A stretch of 25,787 nucleotides of DNA from Chara braunii (lineage: Eukaryota > Streptophyta > Charophyceae > Charales > Characeae): the NCBI GenBank assembly GCA_003427395.1, contig BFEA01000951.1, forward strand, positions 114,954-140,740, given 5' to 3'. The translations under genes and the position numbers were made by a program. This document shows positions 8,590 through 18,258 of the stretch, piece by piece (position 1 is the stretch's first letter; each line of letters starts with the position of its first letter). The notes below the pieces were generated by a model. The model did no database searches. It had not been told where the DNA came from and was given only the letters and a program-made list of their open reading frames with translations.

Positions 8590-10077
8590 GGAGAAATCCC
8601 AAGTGCATATGTTTATGAGTCTATTTTAGGGAAAGAGGAAGCAGATGAACCAAACGATTGGTAAGCTAGAGTTAATGCAGCAGCGGTGGCTGCTCATAAA
8701 ATTAGGGAAAGCTCAGGTTCAAAGGAAGAAGAAGAGAGTGAAAAAAAGGAATAAGAAATATTTTTCTTCTCTGAAGAATATGATGAAAATTATCAAGAGA
8801 TTGACAAGAGGATGGAAAAAGAGCAGCTAAGAGAATATTATTGTAAAAATTCAAGAAAAAAATTCAAACTAAAAAAAGGACATCTCTTTGTGGATGGTAA
8901 GGGAGGCCTACCTCCACTAAGAGTGGTCTGTGGTAAAGAGAGGCAGTTAGAGATAATTGTTGCCCTGCACGAGGGGGTTGCTGGTGGTCATAGGGCTGCT
9001 GAGGCAACTTACTCCAAGACTGTCAAACTCTACTTTTGGCTTGGCATGAGAGACATGATTTTCAGATATTGTAAATCATGTGTCTTATGTCAGAAGAGGT
9101 CTACCACAAGGATGATTGAGTCTCTATTCCCTACAATCCTGATAGAGCCAGGTAGCAGAGTTCATCTGGATCTCATCACTATGCCTCCAGGCAAAGGTGG
9201 GATGAGATAGATACTAAACATGAGAGATAATTTCTCTGGATACGTTGAGGCAAAAACTCTGAAAAGAAAAACAGCCGAGCAAGTGGCTGATTGGATAGAG
9301 GAAGTCTACCTCAGGTATCCTTTTATCATAGAATTTGTTTCAGACAGAGAATCAGAGTTCCGAAATGAGGTTGTCAGAAGAGTTACACTCAGATTGGGTG
9401 TCAGAATTCGTTGTGTGACATCTTACCATCCTCAAGCGAATGCGCCTATTGGAAGAGGTCACAAAACCCTGAAGGATTCATTGGCTAAGTGGTGTGAAGG
9501 GAATCTCAGGAATTGGCCAAAGGTATTAAGAGCTGCTGTATATGCTGACAATATTACAGTCAAGAGAACTACTGGATATGCGCCATTTACTCTGTGGTAT
9601 AGCCGATATGCTACATTGCCAATTGAAAGTATTGTCAAGACATGGTCAAGTCAAAAAAGTGATAGAGAATATTCTATTTCAAAGCTTCTTCAGATCCGAA
9701 TGAAGCAAATATCAGAAGTTGATCAGGCAGTGATGGATGCTGCAGAAAGGATGACATCCAACAGGCTATCAGATAAAGAAAGATGGAACAAGAAAAGATA
9801 TATAAGAAAAGAGAAATTGAAGATTGGAGATGTTGTCCTTCTGTTTGACAGTTCGCTTGAGACGCAATGGACTGAAAGATTGGAACCCAGATGGCTTGGT
9901 CCCTACAGAATCACAGGGGAAGCAGAGGGGAAAATTTATGAGATTTCAGAGATGGATGGATCCAGAGTTTACGACATGGTGTTAGGGTCAAGACTTCGTA
10001 AGTTTATTTTCAGAGATCCTGACTTGATCCCTATAGTGACTTCAAGGAGAGGAAAAAAAAGTCAGTCATCCAAGTAA
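8590..10077 (+). pseudogene. Ty3/gypsy integrase with zinc finger and GPY module
   Basis: Integrase inserts the element's DNA into the host chromosome. Numbering from ATG 8812, an HHCC zinc finger is visible (His53, His60, Cys90, Cys93) and the first catalytic Asp is Asp120 in HLDL. TAG at 9208-9210 interrupts the frame. Numbering from ATG 9220, the second Asp is residue 42 (SDRESEF). The position 35 residues further on, which should be the catalytic Glu, is Gly78 (PIGRGH, codon GGA at 9451). A GPY module (RWLGPYRI) and a short basic tail ending SSK follow. TAA at 8662 and 8752 lie in the linker between RNase H and integrase. The protein would be inactive as written because of the Glu-to-Gly change, whatever the genetic code. 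If TAA/TAG were read through, the frame would end at TGA 10114-10116. Confidence 0.85.
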
Positions 10078-10116
10078 GAAAACAGTCATAGAGGACTAAG
10101 AGAAAGAGTACAGTGA

Positions 10117-10409
10117 GATGCTGAGACGACAAAACTCGGTTTCAGTGGAATCAGATCATTCATGCATAGTCAATTCAACATTTCGGATTCAGCATTTCAG
10201 ATTCAACATTTCAATTTCATAGCTTCGGTTTCGTCATTTCAGTTTTAGTCATTTAATTCCAGTTTTCAGTTTCAACATCTCAGCTTCAATATCTCAGTTT
10301 TCAGCAAGCCTTTTTATTCAGTATTTCAGCAAAACGACTAAGTCAGGTCTTTTGATGCAATGCTACAGTCATTCCATGAGTGTCAAGTCCCTGAGAGTGG
10401 GGACATAAC
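10117..10409. repeat. Degenerate TTTCAG-rich repeat downstream of pol
   Basis: Short units built on TTTCAG and TCAACATTT recur irregularly between about 10160 and 10330. No gene is seen. The stretch lies between the end of pol and the candidate polypurine tract at 10393-10405. Confidence 0.5.
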
Positions 10410-10708
10410 TGTAAAATCATTTTCTTAAGTATTGACACAGTGTCAAAGATTTGAGAAGCTCATGGTTGTGGCACATCAAAAGATATGATCAATATTATCC
10501 TAAGATAAAGAGAAGAGCATGGTGGGCATGAGGAAGTTCAGTTCTGTCTGACTAAGAGTTATCAGCAGAAGGACTTCGAGTTTCTGCGTAAAATGCCCAT
10601 CCAAGAGATTCGGATGAAAGCAGGTATAAAGAAGTTCAACTCTACTTGACTGAGAGTGGTCGGTAAAGGGACTTCGTGCCTTTGGCTAAGGATCTGTCTT
10701 CGCTCGGA

Positions 10709-10927
10709 TGAGGGAAGGGACCTCTCTGAGATCAGCATTTCAGTACTTCCTTGAGACTGACGGGACGTCTCTTGGAAAAGAAAAGGAAATTCCCAGCTGA
10801 GGGAAGGGACCTCTCTGGGGCCAGCACTACGCATCCTTCTTGAGACTGAAGGGAGGTCTCCTGTAAGGGCTTGGTGCTGATTATCATGTTGCTGTTCAAG
10901 TGTCTCTTGAGACTAACGAGACGTCTC
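10709..10927 (+). repeat. 89-bp tandem repeat, two and a partial copy
   Basis: TGAGGGAAGGGACCTCTCTG occurs at 10709-10728 and 10798-10817, and TTGAGACTGA...GTCTC occurs at 10751 and 10840, both 89 bp apart. A third TTGAGACT...GTCTC is at 10907-10927, 67 bp further on. The GAGAC/GTCTC ends can pair. Confidence 0.8.
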
Positions 10928-11791
10928 TTGAGAAATGTTTGTCCTGTTATGGGGGCATGGGCAGTCTGCTTGTGGGGAATTGTATGCTTGTCCGACTGCC
11001 TGTGCTTGCTGTTATCTTCACTAACCTCAGATGTTGTTGATTGTCGGGGCCAGCCAGAGCCTTACCGCAGTAGGTTGCAATCTGGTGGGGTCAACAGGTC
11101 CCCAACGCGAGTGTCGAATTCCATAGTTTGACTGAGGCTAAGGCTCCGGGGGCCTGACCCGTGAGGTTGGAAGGGGTCAGTTGGAACCCTACCGCAGTAA
11201 GAGGATGCAATCTAGTAAGGTTAGCCAGAGCCTTGAGTTGTAGTTAGACCGGGTCCTACACTCGAAAATCTAGGCGGGACAGCCAGCGCCCTTGGCCAAA
11301 AACTGGTAGGTGAGCCGGTCCCTGACCGCAGTGGTCAAATCCGGGTTCGGGACAATTTGACTTACGGGACGTCTGCTGTCATAGGGTGGCCAGACCTGTT
11401 ATAGTCTGGGCGTCCTGGTGAGAGTGTCAAAGGGCTGTCATACTCAAGTAGTGGGTATATTGGTCCTGACCTGGAGGCAGGTCAAAGGGGCTGTCAAGAC
11501 AAATGGTCTGACTAGTCATGGCCTGAGGCGGGCCGAATGAGGTATGTCAGACTGATGAGACGTCTGGCGTTACTGGCCAGTGGTGGGCCGAAACCAAGGC
11601 AATCAATAAATCATGGGTATGAAGGGTTGTTATGTATAAATTACTTATTATTATTATTATCTTATTTATGGGTTTTATTTTGTTTACTTATTACCTGGCT
11701 GATAACTGTTGTGGAGTCTGCTTGCTGGGGCATAGTTTGGTGTATGTGGGACTTGTTGTTTTGCAGGTATACAAAGGCTCATTTGAAGTTC

Positions 11792-11975
11792 CCCAGACCA
11801 GAGAAAAGGAAAAAGGGTTTGGTATCCCTTTCCTATGTCTGAGAAGTTAAGGAGATGCCTCACTCTGACGAGAGAAAGAAGACAGGGTTTGGTATCCCCT
11901 GAGTCACTTGAGGAGTTGAGAAGATAACTCTCTCAGGCCAGAGAACAGAAAAGAGGGTTTGGTATGCCCTATCCC
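11792..11975 (+). repeat. 70-bp tandem repeat, three copies
   Basis: GGGTTTGGTAT recurs at 11815, 11885 and 11955, an exact 70-bp period. Each copy is preceded by a GAGA-rich purine run and followed by CCC and then GAG(A/T)-type sequence. The third copy fades after about 11975. Confidence 0.85.
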
Positions 11976-11999
11976 CAGCATGATGGACTGAGCAAGTGT

Positions 12000-12280
12000 C
12001 CCAAGTGTTGATACCAGACTGACAATGTGTTCGATTTTCAGCCAGGATGATAGTCAAGGTAACTTTTCTCTGATATGAAGTTCAGACAGAGAACAAACCC
12101 CAGAAAGGCAAGAGATCGGAGCCAACAAGAAACATAATCCTTCTTAAATTTATTTGGTGGTCGACAAGCGGCCTGGTTCACGAGGAACCTGCATCCCCGG
12201 CCTTAAGGAAGCCAAACTCTCAGACCTTGGACGCTATGAGCTAGACTGTGAACTGAAAATTTTATGGGCAATAATCAGAC
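12000..12280. other. Unassigned stretch
   Basis: No coding frame or repeat is supported. A TGGTGGTCGACAAGC sequence at about 12160 could in principle be a primer-binding site after an LTR, but I cannot match it to a tRNA. Confidence 0.4.
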
Positions 12281-12754
12281 TCAGAAAGCTGAGAAGAAAT
12301 CACGCTTATATAAGACATAAAAGATGACCATGAGTTCTAGCTGGAAAAGAAAGAGAAGGAAGAAGATGCTCAAGAGAATGCAGTGATTAGGGTGATGAGA
12401 TGACGAGACAGTGCATGGGATAGAGGAAGGTGGAACTGGCACTATGGCCTTGCTTACGACGGGGGTGGAAGAAGCTCTAGGGATGTAAGAAGGTGAAGAG
12501 GCGCTAGGTGTACCGTAGCGCGCGTCAAATTTTTTACGGAGGAACTCCATCCTATCTGGAGATGGAGTCCTCTCGTACCACCCTGCTAGCGAATAGCGGG
12601 GGTATGACCTTGGGCGACCGTAGCCTCGTGGCTCCTCTTCTTCCTCCTCCTCTTCTGAACTATAAGAGCGTCGTGCCCTAACTGGCGGCTCCTCCTTAGC
12701 CTTCCCTGTCCTACCTCCTCTTCCTCTACCCTGTCCACGACGAGCCTCAGGCAT
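12281..12754 (-). CDS. Hypothetical RG-rich/acidic protein with a likely intron
   Basis: The minus-strand ATG is at 12754. Residues 1-30 are Arg/Gly/Lys rich (RGQGRGRGGR), residues about 31-45 carry a Ser-Tyr-Ser stretch and then a run of Glu, and residues 45-99 are Arg/Tyr/Pro/Ser rich. This resembles a disordered RNA-binding or Gag-like N-terminus, but I recognise no family. On the minus strand a good donor (GTAAGC from 12457), a CTAAT branch-like site and a pyrimidine-rich tract ending in CAG (acceptor at 12341) suggest a 117-nt phase-0 intron. Exon 1 would be 12754-12458 and exon 2 12340-12281, giving 118 residues and ending in TGA. The intron is also open, so an unspliced 157-residue form is possible, with a hydrophobic Leu/Phe-rich tail that looks like translated intron. 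Confidence 0.4.
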   Translation of the reverse strand: MPEARRGQGRGRGGRTGKAKEEPPVRARRSYSSEEEEEEEEPRGYGRPRSYPRYSLAGWYERTPSPDRMEFLRKKFDARYGTPSASSPSYIPRASSTPVVSKAIVPVPPSSIPCTVSSSHHPNHCILLSIFFLLFLFQLELMVIFYVLYKRDFFSAF

Positions 12755-13667
12755 GGTGAAAGTTAGGGTAGCAGTGAGAAGGAAAGATAAGAGACGAGCG
12801 AGGTGATATTAATAGTTATAATTAGGGGAGCCCTATATGAGGGAAAATAATGGCAAAGGAAAGAAGAAAATAACTATGTTGAGTACAAGAGTCAATGCAG
12901 AAGAAATATGGCTGGCGCAGAAAAGGAAGACGAGTGCTGAGAGAAAGAGAGCGAGCACTATAAAAAGGAAATGAGCAAACAAGCGCTAGGGAATAAGCGC
13001 TAAAGGAACTTAGAAAATAAGTTGGCGTAGTCTTACGTGCCTTGACATGGATCACGGCAAGAATGAAGGAAAACGTAAGAGGACGTTGTTGCTTTATACT
13101 TGCTGAGCAGCTCGTCCTGACCCAGTGGGGATGCTGGGTGGGGGTTTGGTATTATGTCGGAGGGCGCAATGTCCCGACCCTCCTCTGTGTACTGGATCCT
13201 TGCTCAGTACCAGTCCCACATCTCGACTTGTTGTTTTCCAGGCGCAGTTCGTGCTGTGGATGGATCTGATACCAGGACTGTTCTCGGGGCGGACCTGTCC
13301 CAGTGGCATAGCCCTCAACAAAAGGGGGTGCGCCTCAGGGCTTCCATTGGTCCACGCAGGCTCGGCGCCCTGCTGTACAGAAGAGCACTACCGGCCTGTG
13401 GTCGTCGTAGCCGCCGGGCTCGCCCTGGGACGCGAAGGTGAAGGGACTGACACAGTCTTTTCTACTGCGCGCCGAGTGACCTTCTGTTGAGTTATGGGTT
13501 AGGTGCACTAGGCGGAAGTCACTGTTAAAAGAGAAAAGAAAAGAAAGGAAGAAAAGAAAAACATAATAAAACATCGATTATGAATTTGTTTTAGTTCGGG
13601 GGAAATCCAGTGGCTTTGGTCCACTGTGACTTTACGTTTTCTTTTTTTTATTCTTGTTTCACGGCTA

Positions 13668-13732
<65 letters not shown>

Positions 13733-14255
13733 GTTTCACGGCTATCACCCCTGAGGAGGGTCATAAGCCCCCTCCTTGCCATCGGACGTGGGCACCCGAC
13801 AGAGGTAGATCTACAGTCCTGTTTTAAAGTGAAAAGTGCGTCGTCGCAGTCGTGTTATGGGATCGCCGATTGCTCTATGTAAGTCGGTTCAGCGGGATTA
13901 GTGATTAGTAGTAAATTGAGTGCCATCCTGCAGGTGACTATTGAGTTTCAGACTCAGATGACTTTAGGAGGAATAAAATTTAACTTTAGATTATTCGTGC
14001 CTCCGAAAAGACTTTGTTAAGACTCCTTGTTTGGTACACAGGGAAACACGGCCTCTCTGGACTCTATACAAGAGGACCTCCCGTGGATCTCTCAGCAGGT
14101 TTATTGAGGCTATCGCGCTGGGAGAAGGGATAGTGGCAGGGCGTTGAAGTTATCGGCTTTTGGTAGACTGCGCTCTAATAACCTGTACTTCTCAAGTGCA
14201 GCGCGAAAGCTGAAGTGTTTAGTTCTTGTACTGGCTATTACAGAGGACTGTGGCT
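12755..14255. other. No supported gene
   Basis: Between 13090 and 13490 three plus frames and one minus frame are all open at once in GC-rich sequence, which argues that none is a gene; no motif is recognisable. TATAAAAAG lies on the plus strand at about 12959. An ATT microsatellite is at 13669-13732. Nothing else is identifiable. Confidence 0.4.
13654..13747. repeat. (ATT)n microsatellite flanked by 17-bp direct repeats
   Basis: About 21 ATT units occupy 13669-13732. The same 17 bases, TTGTTTCACGGCTATCA, sit on both sides (13654-13670 and 13731-13747). Confidence 0.9.
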
Positions 14256-14312
14256 ATGGCGTTGCATGGGTATAAACCTGGCTAGTGGTACCACCAGGCC
14301 CGTTGGAAGTCC

Positions 14313-14771
14313 GTGTCCGGGGAAGGGCCCTGGATTACCGTCATACTCAACTATGACGGTGGAGATGAGTTGGTTCTGAAGATCAACGTGGAGGGAGCAA
14401 GAGAGGGAGAGATGCGGACTAACCCGAAGTTGCAGGACGCGATCTCGGTGGTGAGAGACCGAGCAGAGAGACGTTCTAGACGGGACGAAGTGATGACAAG
14501 GCTACGGATAACGGTGGCCTATCACGAGACTGAGACCTCGATGGATACAGCGGACTTGGAACAGGTCCACCAGGACAGAGACTCGGGAGGAGAAAGTGAG
14601 ATGAGTGATGCGGATCGGGAGACGGATCTCAGGTCCTGGAACAGACCAGGTAAGATCCAGAGGCATCACCGAGCCGCAGACCTGGTGGAAGGGGGACCCG
14701 AGGCCAGCTCTCGACAACTGACGTCGAGGGGCCGCGGGACGGAAGAGAAGCAGAGCAAGGGGAAAAGATAG
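14313..14771 (+). CDS. Hypothetical charged ORF; start may lie at 14256
   Basis: The frame has no stop from the codon after TAG 14283-14285 to TAG 14769-14771 and contains no early ATG, only a GTG at 14313. If TAG were read through, an ATG at 14256 would open the frame and a TGA at 14775-14777 would close it two codons after the TAG. The N-terminal part reads like a folded domain (WITVILNYDGGDELVLKINV). From about residue 30 it becomes highly charged, with Arg/Glu helices, then an acidic stretch and a basic Lys/Arg end. I recognise no family. It could be a gag-like remnant of one of the elements. The three coincidences (ATG, TAG, TGA) are why I list it. Confidence 0.35.
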   Translation: MSGEGPWITVILNYDGGDELVLKINVEGAREGEMRTNPKLQDAISVVRDRAERRSRRDEVMTRLRITVAYHETETSMDTADLEQVHQDRDSGGESEMSDADRETDLRSWNRPGKIQRHHRAADLVEGGPEASSRQLTSRGRGTEEKQSKGKR

Positions 14772-14777
14772 GTCTGA

Positions 14778-17700
14778 GAAGACGCGCGAACGAGGGAAAA
14801 ACGGGACTGAACCCGAAACGGAGAGACTAAGGCAAGGGCAGATGAGGGCACACGCATGACAGGTGGCGTGACCGGAAAAGTGAGAAGGGGGTCCACACAG
14901 AGAGAGAAAAAAAAAAAGAAGGTCAACGATAGAGAGAGGGACTAGAGCTGAGCGCACGTGGAGGGAGATGCTGACGTCAATCGGACTGCGATACATGACA
15001 AGCTACAGATAGTGGACATGTGGGCGAGTAAGTGTGAGCGAGCAAGGTGATTGAGTTGAGAGGTAGTTATGTGCGCGCACAGGCTGCACGTAGCAAAGCC
15101 AGAGGCCATGCGAGAAGATGGTGAGGTCATCGCGACCAACTGACAATGTTGTATTGCCATGAAGGATGAGAGGGTGAGCTGATTTTTTTTGAGTGCAAGG
15201 GTGCTACACTCGATGTAAGAGGGTAGCGTTGGAGGTAACTCCTCTTCTCGTCTACTTTGGTCTGTGCCCTGATTGGAGAACTTTCATCTCAGAGCCTTTT
15301 GCTTGTCACCGCCAGCCTCCTGCTGATCAAAGAAGACAAGGGCACCGCGCGCAATCTGCAAAGGTAAAACGTGGCCGAAATAACGGTGCGCTGATCACTG
15401 TCTGCATGCTGGACAGAGAAGGGAGACATGCGAGAGGATGTGCTCTCACGTGAGTGCGTGACGCGCATGAGTAAAGAGAGACGGTTTGTATGAAAAAGTT
15501 TGTGTGCGAGTTCACTACTGACGTCAACACCTTTTCGCAACATGAATCTTGATTCAACTTCAACGTGACACCCATCTGCTCTTCGCTTCTTGAAGTTCAA
15601 ATAGTTGAGAGGGAACGTACAGGCTGCTCACCGCTACGAACGGGGGGGAGAGGCCATACCAAGTTTCGTTCTAAAGGATGAGAGGGATGAGCATTGGTTG
15701 TTGATTAGCGAGCTCGGTGATCAGTGCTGGCCTGATGAGATCTGACATTTGATAGGCTGAGGACGTGAGCTCAAGCTTTACACGCAAAGGCCAGTCACCT
15801 TTGATGGGAGTAATGGTGGCGAGACTGAAAGGACCAAACTAAGTGATAGCTAAGTATGCTTGAGTGTCAATAAGTCACACCATTTAAGGAAATAGCTAGT
15901 TGAAGATCATGATCTACAGAACCTCAATAAAACCCTAGTTGTTGCTCTCGTGCGAAATCTTGATACGACTTATCTTCATTTTTGGTTCCGATTTCTTTAA
16001 GTCTCGCTCTTAGCGGAAGTATTCTCTTTCCTGGTTAATCACGCGACTCAGGTACTTGCCCTGCGATGACCCTGCCTGAAGGACTTCTGATCTACTTCTC
16101 GTAATTGCTCAGACTAAGTCAGTTGATGAATAAGAGAAAGTTAGCCCTGAGGAAAGTCGCCTATCTGCTGGCTAAGTATCTACTCCATGACGACTTGTAG
16201 TCAACTTCAATTTAGTTTATTTACCTGTATAATGGGCAATGGGCAAATGATCAAGAAAACGAGTGCACTTGTGGGGTTGAGGCAGTTCATGTCATGCAAA
16301 CACTCAGTGGGACAGTCAACTGAGCTTGGGTAGGCCAATTCCCCTGTGAATCAGACTTCAAGTAATAAGTAAGTATGAAATAAAATCCTATAAATTGCTA
16401 TGATATATTGAGACAATTTAGAGGGAAGCTTGAAGACGGAGGGCTTCATATCTGCGAGGCAAGTAATTGTGTGACTTCGTTATATTCCTGGGCGACAGTG
16501 TCTGAAGTCTCCTTGGGTGTGACCTATTGATAGTAGCTTTTGGAAGTATTCTGGGATAAGTTTTATAACCTGCTCGATGCTAAGCAGTATTCCCAGATGA
16601 CTCGGGCTCGGACATCGCTCGAGTTTAGTTACAAAGGGAACTGTGTAGAGTCTGAGCGTAATTCGTTGTTGCGATACCCGTGCGAGAGAGGTTTTCGCTG
16701 GCATTGCTTCTGCATCTCCCTACATACTTAATGGATTGTATGACGATTGTCAGAGTCTATTGCACAAGTAATCATTACTAGCTAAAGCTAGATCATGCGT
16801 GGAACGAGGGCTAATTGAGTTCGTGATTTGCTAAAGTGTGAACCCTTATCTGTGCAGTCATATGTATGGGGAGGGAGACAGAACAGACCTTCGCCAAGAA
16901 GTAACCCAAACCTTGCTATATAGGGTTTTAAATCCAGCGGTAAGCGGCTTCATCAAGCCCTTCGGCAGGGAAAAACTTTCACTCGAAAGTGATTAGTTTT
17001 TATAAGTCCCTGATCTCCTAATTCGTGAGGTGACAGAATATTTAGCCCAGCATTCTGTGTGAGCTCGCCGGCAGCGCACTACTAACGAGGCGCGCTGTAG
17101 TGGGACCAATGTGAATAACACGGGCAGGCTCAAGTCGCATGAAGGGAACGTGTTAGTAGCACCCGCTGCGTGATTAGAATCCTAGTCTCCACACAGGCAA
17201 GTTTGGGTAAAAAAACCTTCCTGATAGTAGAAGGAAATATGACGAATTCGTATTTGGGATAGTTAGCACAGTATCAAGGTTAGCTGAGTTAGCCTCGCGC
17301 CCTGTACTGGTAGACTGAGTCAGAGGCTGTCTGTGGCGGGAACTTTCGTCGTTCTGCTCCTATGCCCGGTGAAACAACTATGATCTTTATTCATAAAGAA
17401 AAAAAAAAAAACCTGCATGACTTTCTCTCTTGTAAGAATGACTAGAGACGGGGGCAACTGATGAGGGGGAAGAGAGAGAGGGAAGCACATGGTGGATAGT
17501 AAAGTTCTCTGCAGATGGTGAGTTCCCTGCACGAAAGAGAATGAACTTGTGAAGGGATAATGAGGTGGACTATGCTGCATCACCTTGAAAGCAAAGAAAG
17601 GAGGAAATACTCAGCACTTGTGCAAGATGAGACTCCTGCAAAATACACCGAACATTACCCGAATCTAGTCAAGTGAGGAGTGTAAGGTGATGCTGTTAAG

Positions 17701-17780
17701 TGGGCGGCGAATCAGTTAGTGTATAATCAGATGTTTGATCAAGCATTTTGTCGGAACTCTCGAGTGCCAGGTTCTAGTCA
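14778..17780. other. Long stretch without supported genes
   Basis: Stops are frequent in all frames and the few open frames (up to about 100 residues) overlap each other and have no recognisable motif. 14740-15010 is purine rich. A diverged duplication links 15055-15174 with 15604-15686. A poly-A run is at about 17398-17412. I see no RNA gene. Confidence 0.45.
15055..15686 (+). repeat. Diverged duplicated segment, copies about 0.5 kb apart
   Basis: Landmarks occur in the same order twice: GTTGAGAGG (15055 and 15604), ACAGGCTGC, AGAGGCCAT, and AAGGATGAGAGGG (15162 and 15674). Spacing differs by about 37 bp through indels, so the duplication is old. Confidence 0.5.
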
Positions 17781-17874
17781 GTGAACGACAATGACATCAA
17801 ACAGTTCGTTGTCCATTGTTTAGTAGCTCATCACCCTGCAGGTTTCAAGCAAAACAGTCGACCCTCAGATCAGT

Positions 17875-17950
17875 GCTTAGATCAATACTCGGAACAGTAC
17901 TCTGGACCGTACTCAGAATGGTGCTCAGGCCAATACTCAGCAATGTTCGG
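17875..17950 (+). repeat. CAGTACTC-type short tandem repeat (QYS-encoding)
   Basis: Units of about 12-15 bp around CA(A/G)TACTC(T/A/G)G recur here and read as Q-Y-S-x in the frame beginning near 17781. The same motif family returns at 18640-18840, where it is not in an open frame, so I treat it as a DNA repeat. Confidence 0.55.
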
Positions 17951-18258
17951 CCCTCAATCAACAATTAGTCTTTCTTTCTTTTCTTTTATTGTATAATTTT
18001 TCATCAACCAGTCAACAATTAGACAGTGCCCCGGAAACGGGACTCAGGCAACTAGTCTTAGACAACTCGACTAGGTTTCAAACAAATCAAGCTCAGACTG
18101 GGCTTGAACAACCCTCCACAGACACAAGTGGAAGTCTGACGGGCTGACAAATGTCTCAGCGAGCTCAAGCTATCTCTGGATTTGAATGATGACTGGCAAA
18201 ACTAGTTACACGTGATTTTCAAGTTCTGCATACTTAGGTTCAAACACGGCAGGAAAAC

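Larger units (their letters stand above)
7930..12000 (+). mobile_element. Nested Ty3/gypsy fragment: RNase H, integrase, probable LTR
   Basis: A 5'-truncated Ty3/gypsy element runs from the end of reverse transcriptase through RNase H and integrase to 10077 or 10116. It is followed by a candidate polypurine stretch (GAGAGTGGGGACA, 10393-10405) and a possible LTR start, TG at 10410. Gag, protease and most of RT are missing and no matching 5' LTR is visible. All coding parts share one frame, with six in-frame TAA/TAG codons (8320, 8329, 8587, 8662, 8752, 9208) and no frameshift. This integrase is clearly different in sequence and base composition (more A+T) from the one at 20774-21856, so this is a second element nested in or rearranged into the first. 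The right end is not defined; tandem repeats continue to about 12000. Confidence 0.6.
10410..12000 (+). mobile_element. Candidate LTR of the nested element
   Basis: It starts with TGTAAAATC immediately after a G-rich purine stretch and is composed mostly of tandem repeats (89-bp and 70-bp arrays plus a repeated segment around ACCGCAGTA at 11060-11210). These are common in LTRs but do not prove one. No second copy is in the window, so neither end can be fixed. Small Leu-rich frames at 11537-11850 are not convincing genes. Confidence 0.3.

Noticed and set aside
8320-9210. Stops as proof of RIP-type C-to-T mutation
   Set aside because: All are compatible with C-to-T or G-to-A change, but without an intact copy neither the ancestral codon nor a dinucleotide context can be shown.
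12148-12180. Second primer-binding site at TGGTGGTCGACAAGC
   Set aside because: I cannot match it to a tRNA 3' end and no LTR terminus is clear before it.
13094-13490. Overlapping ORFs in three or more frames
   Set aside because: All frames are open together in GC-rich sequence with no motif in any, so none can be preferred.
13610-13882. ORF with a long poly-Ile run
   Set aside because: The run is the ATT microsatellite in translation.
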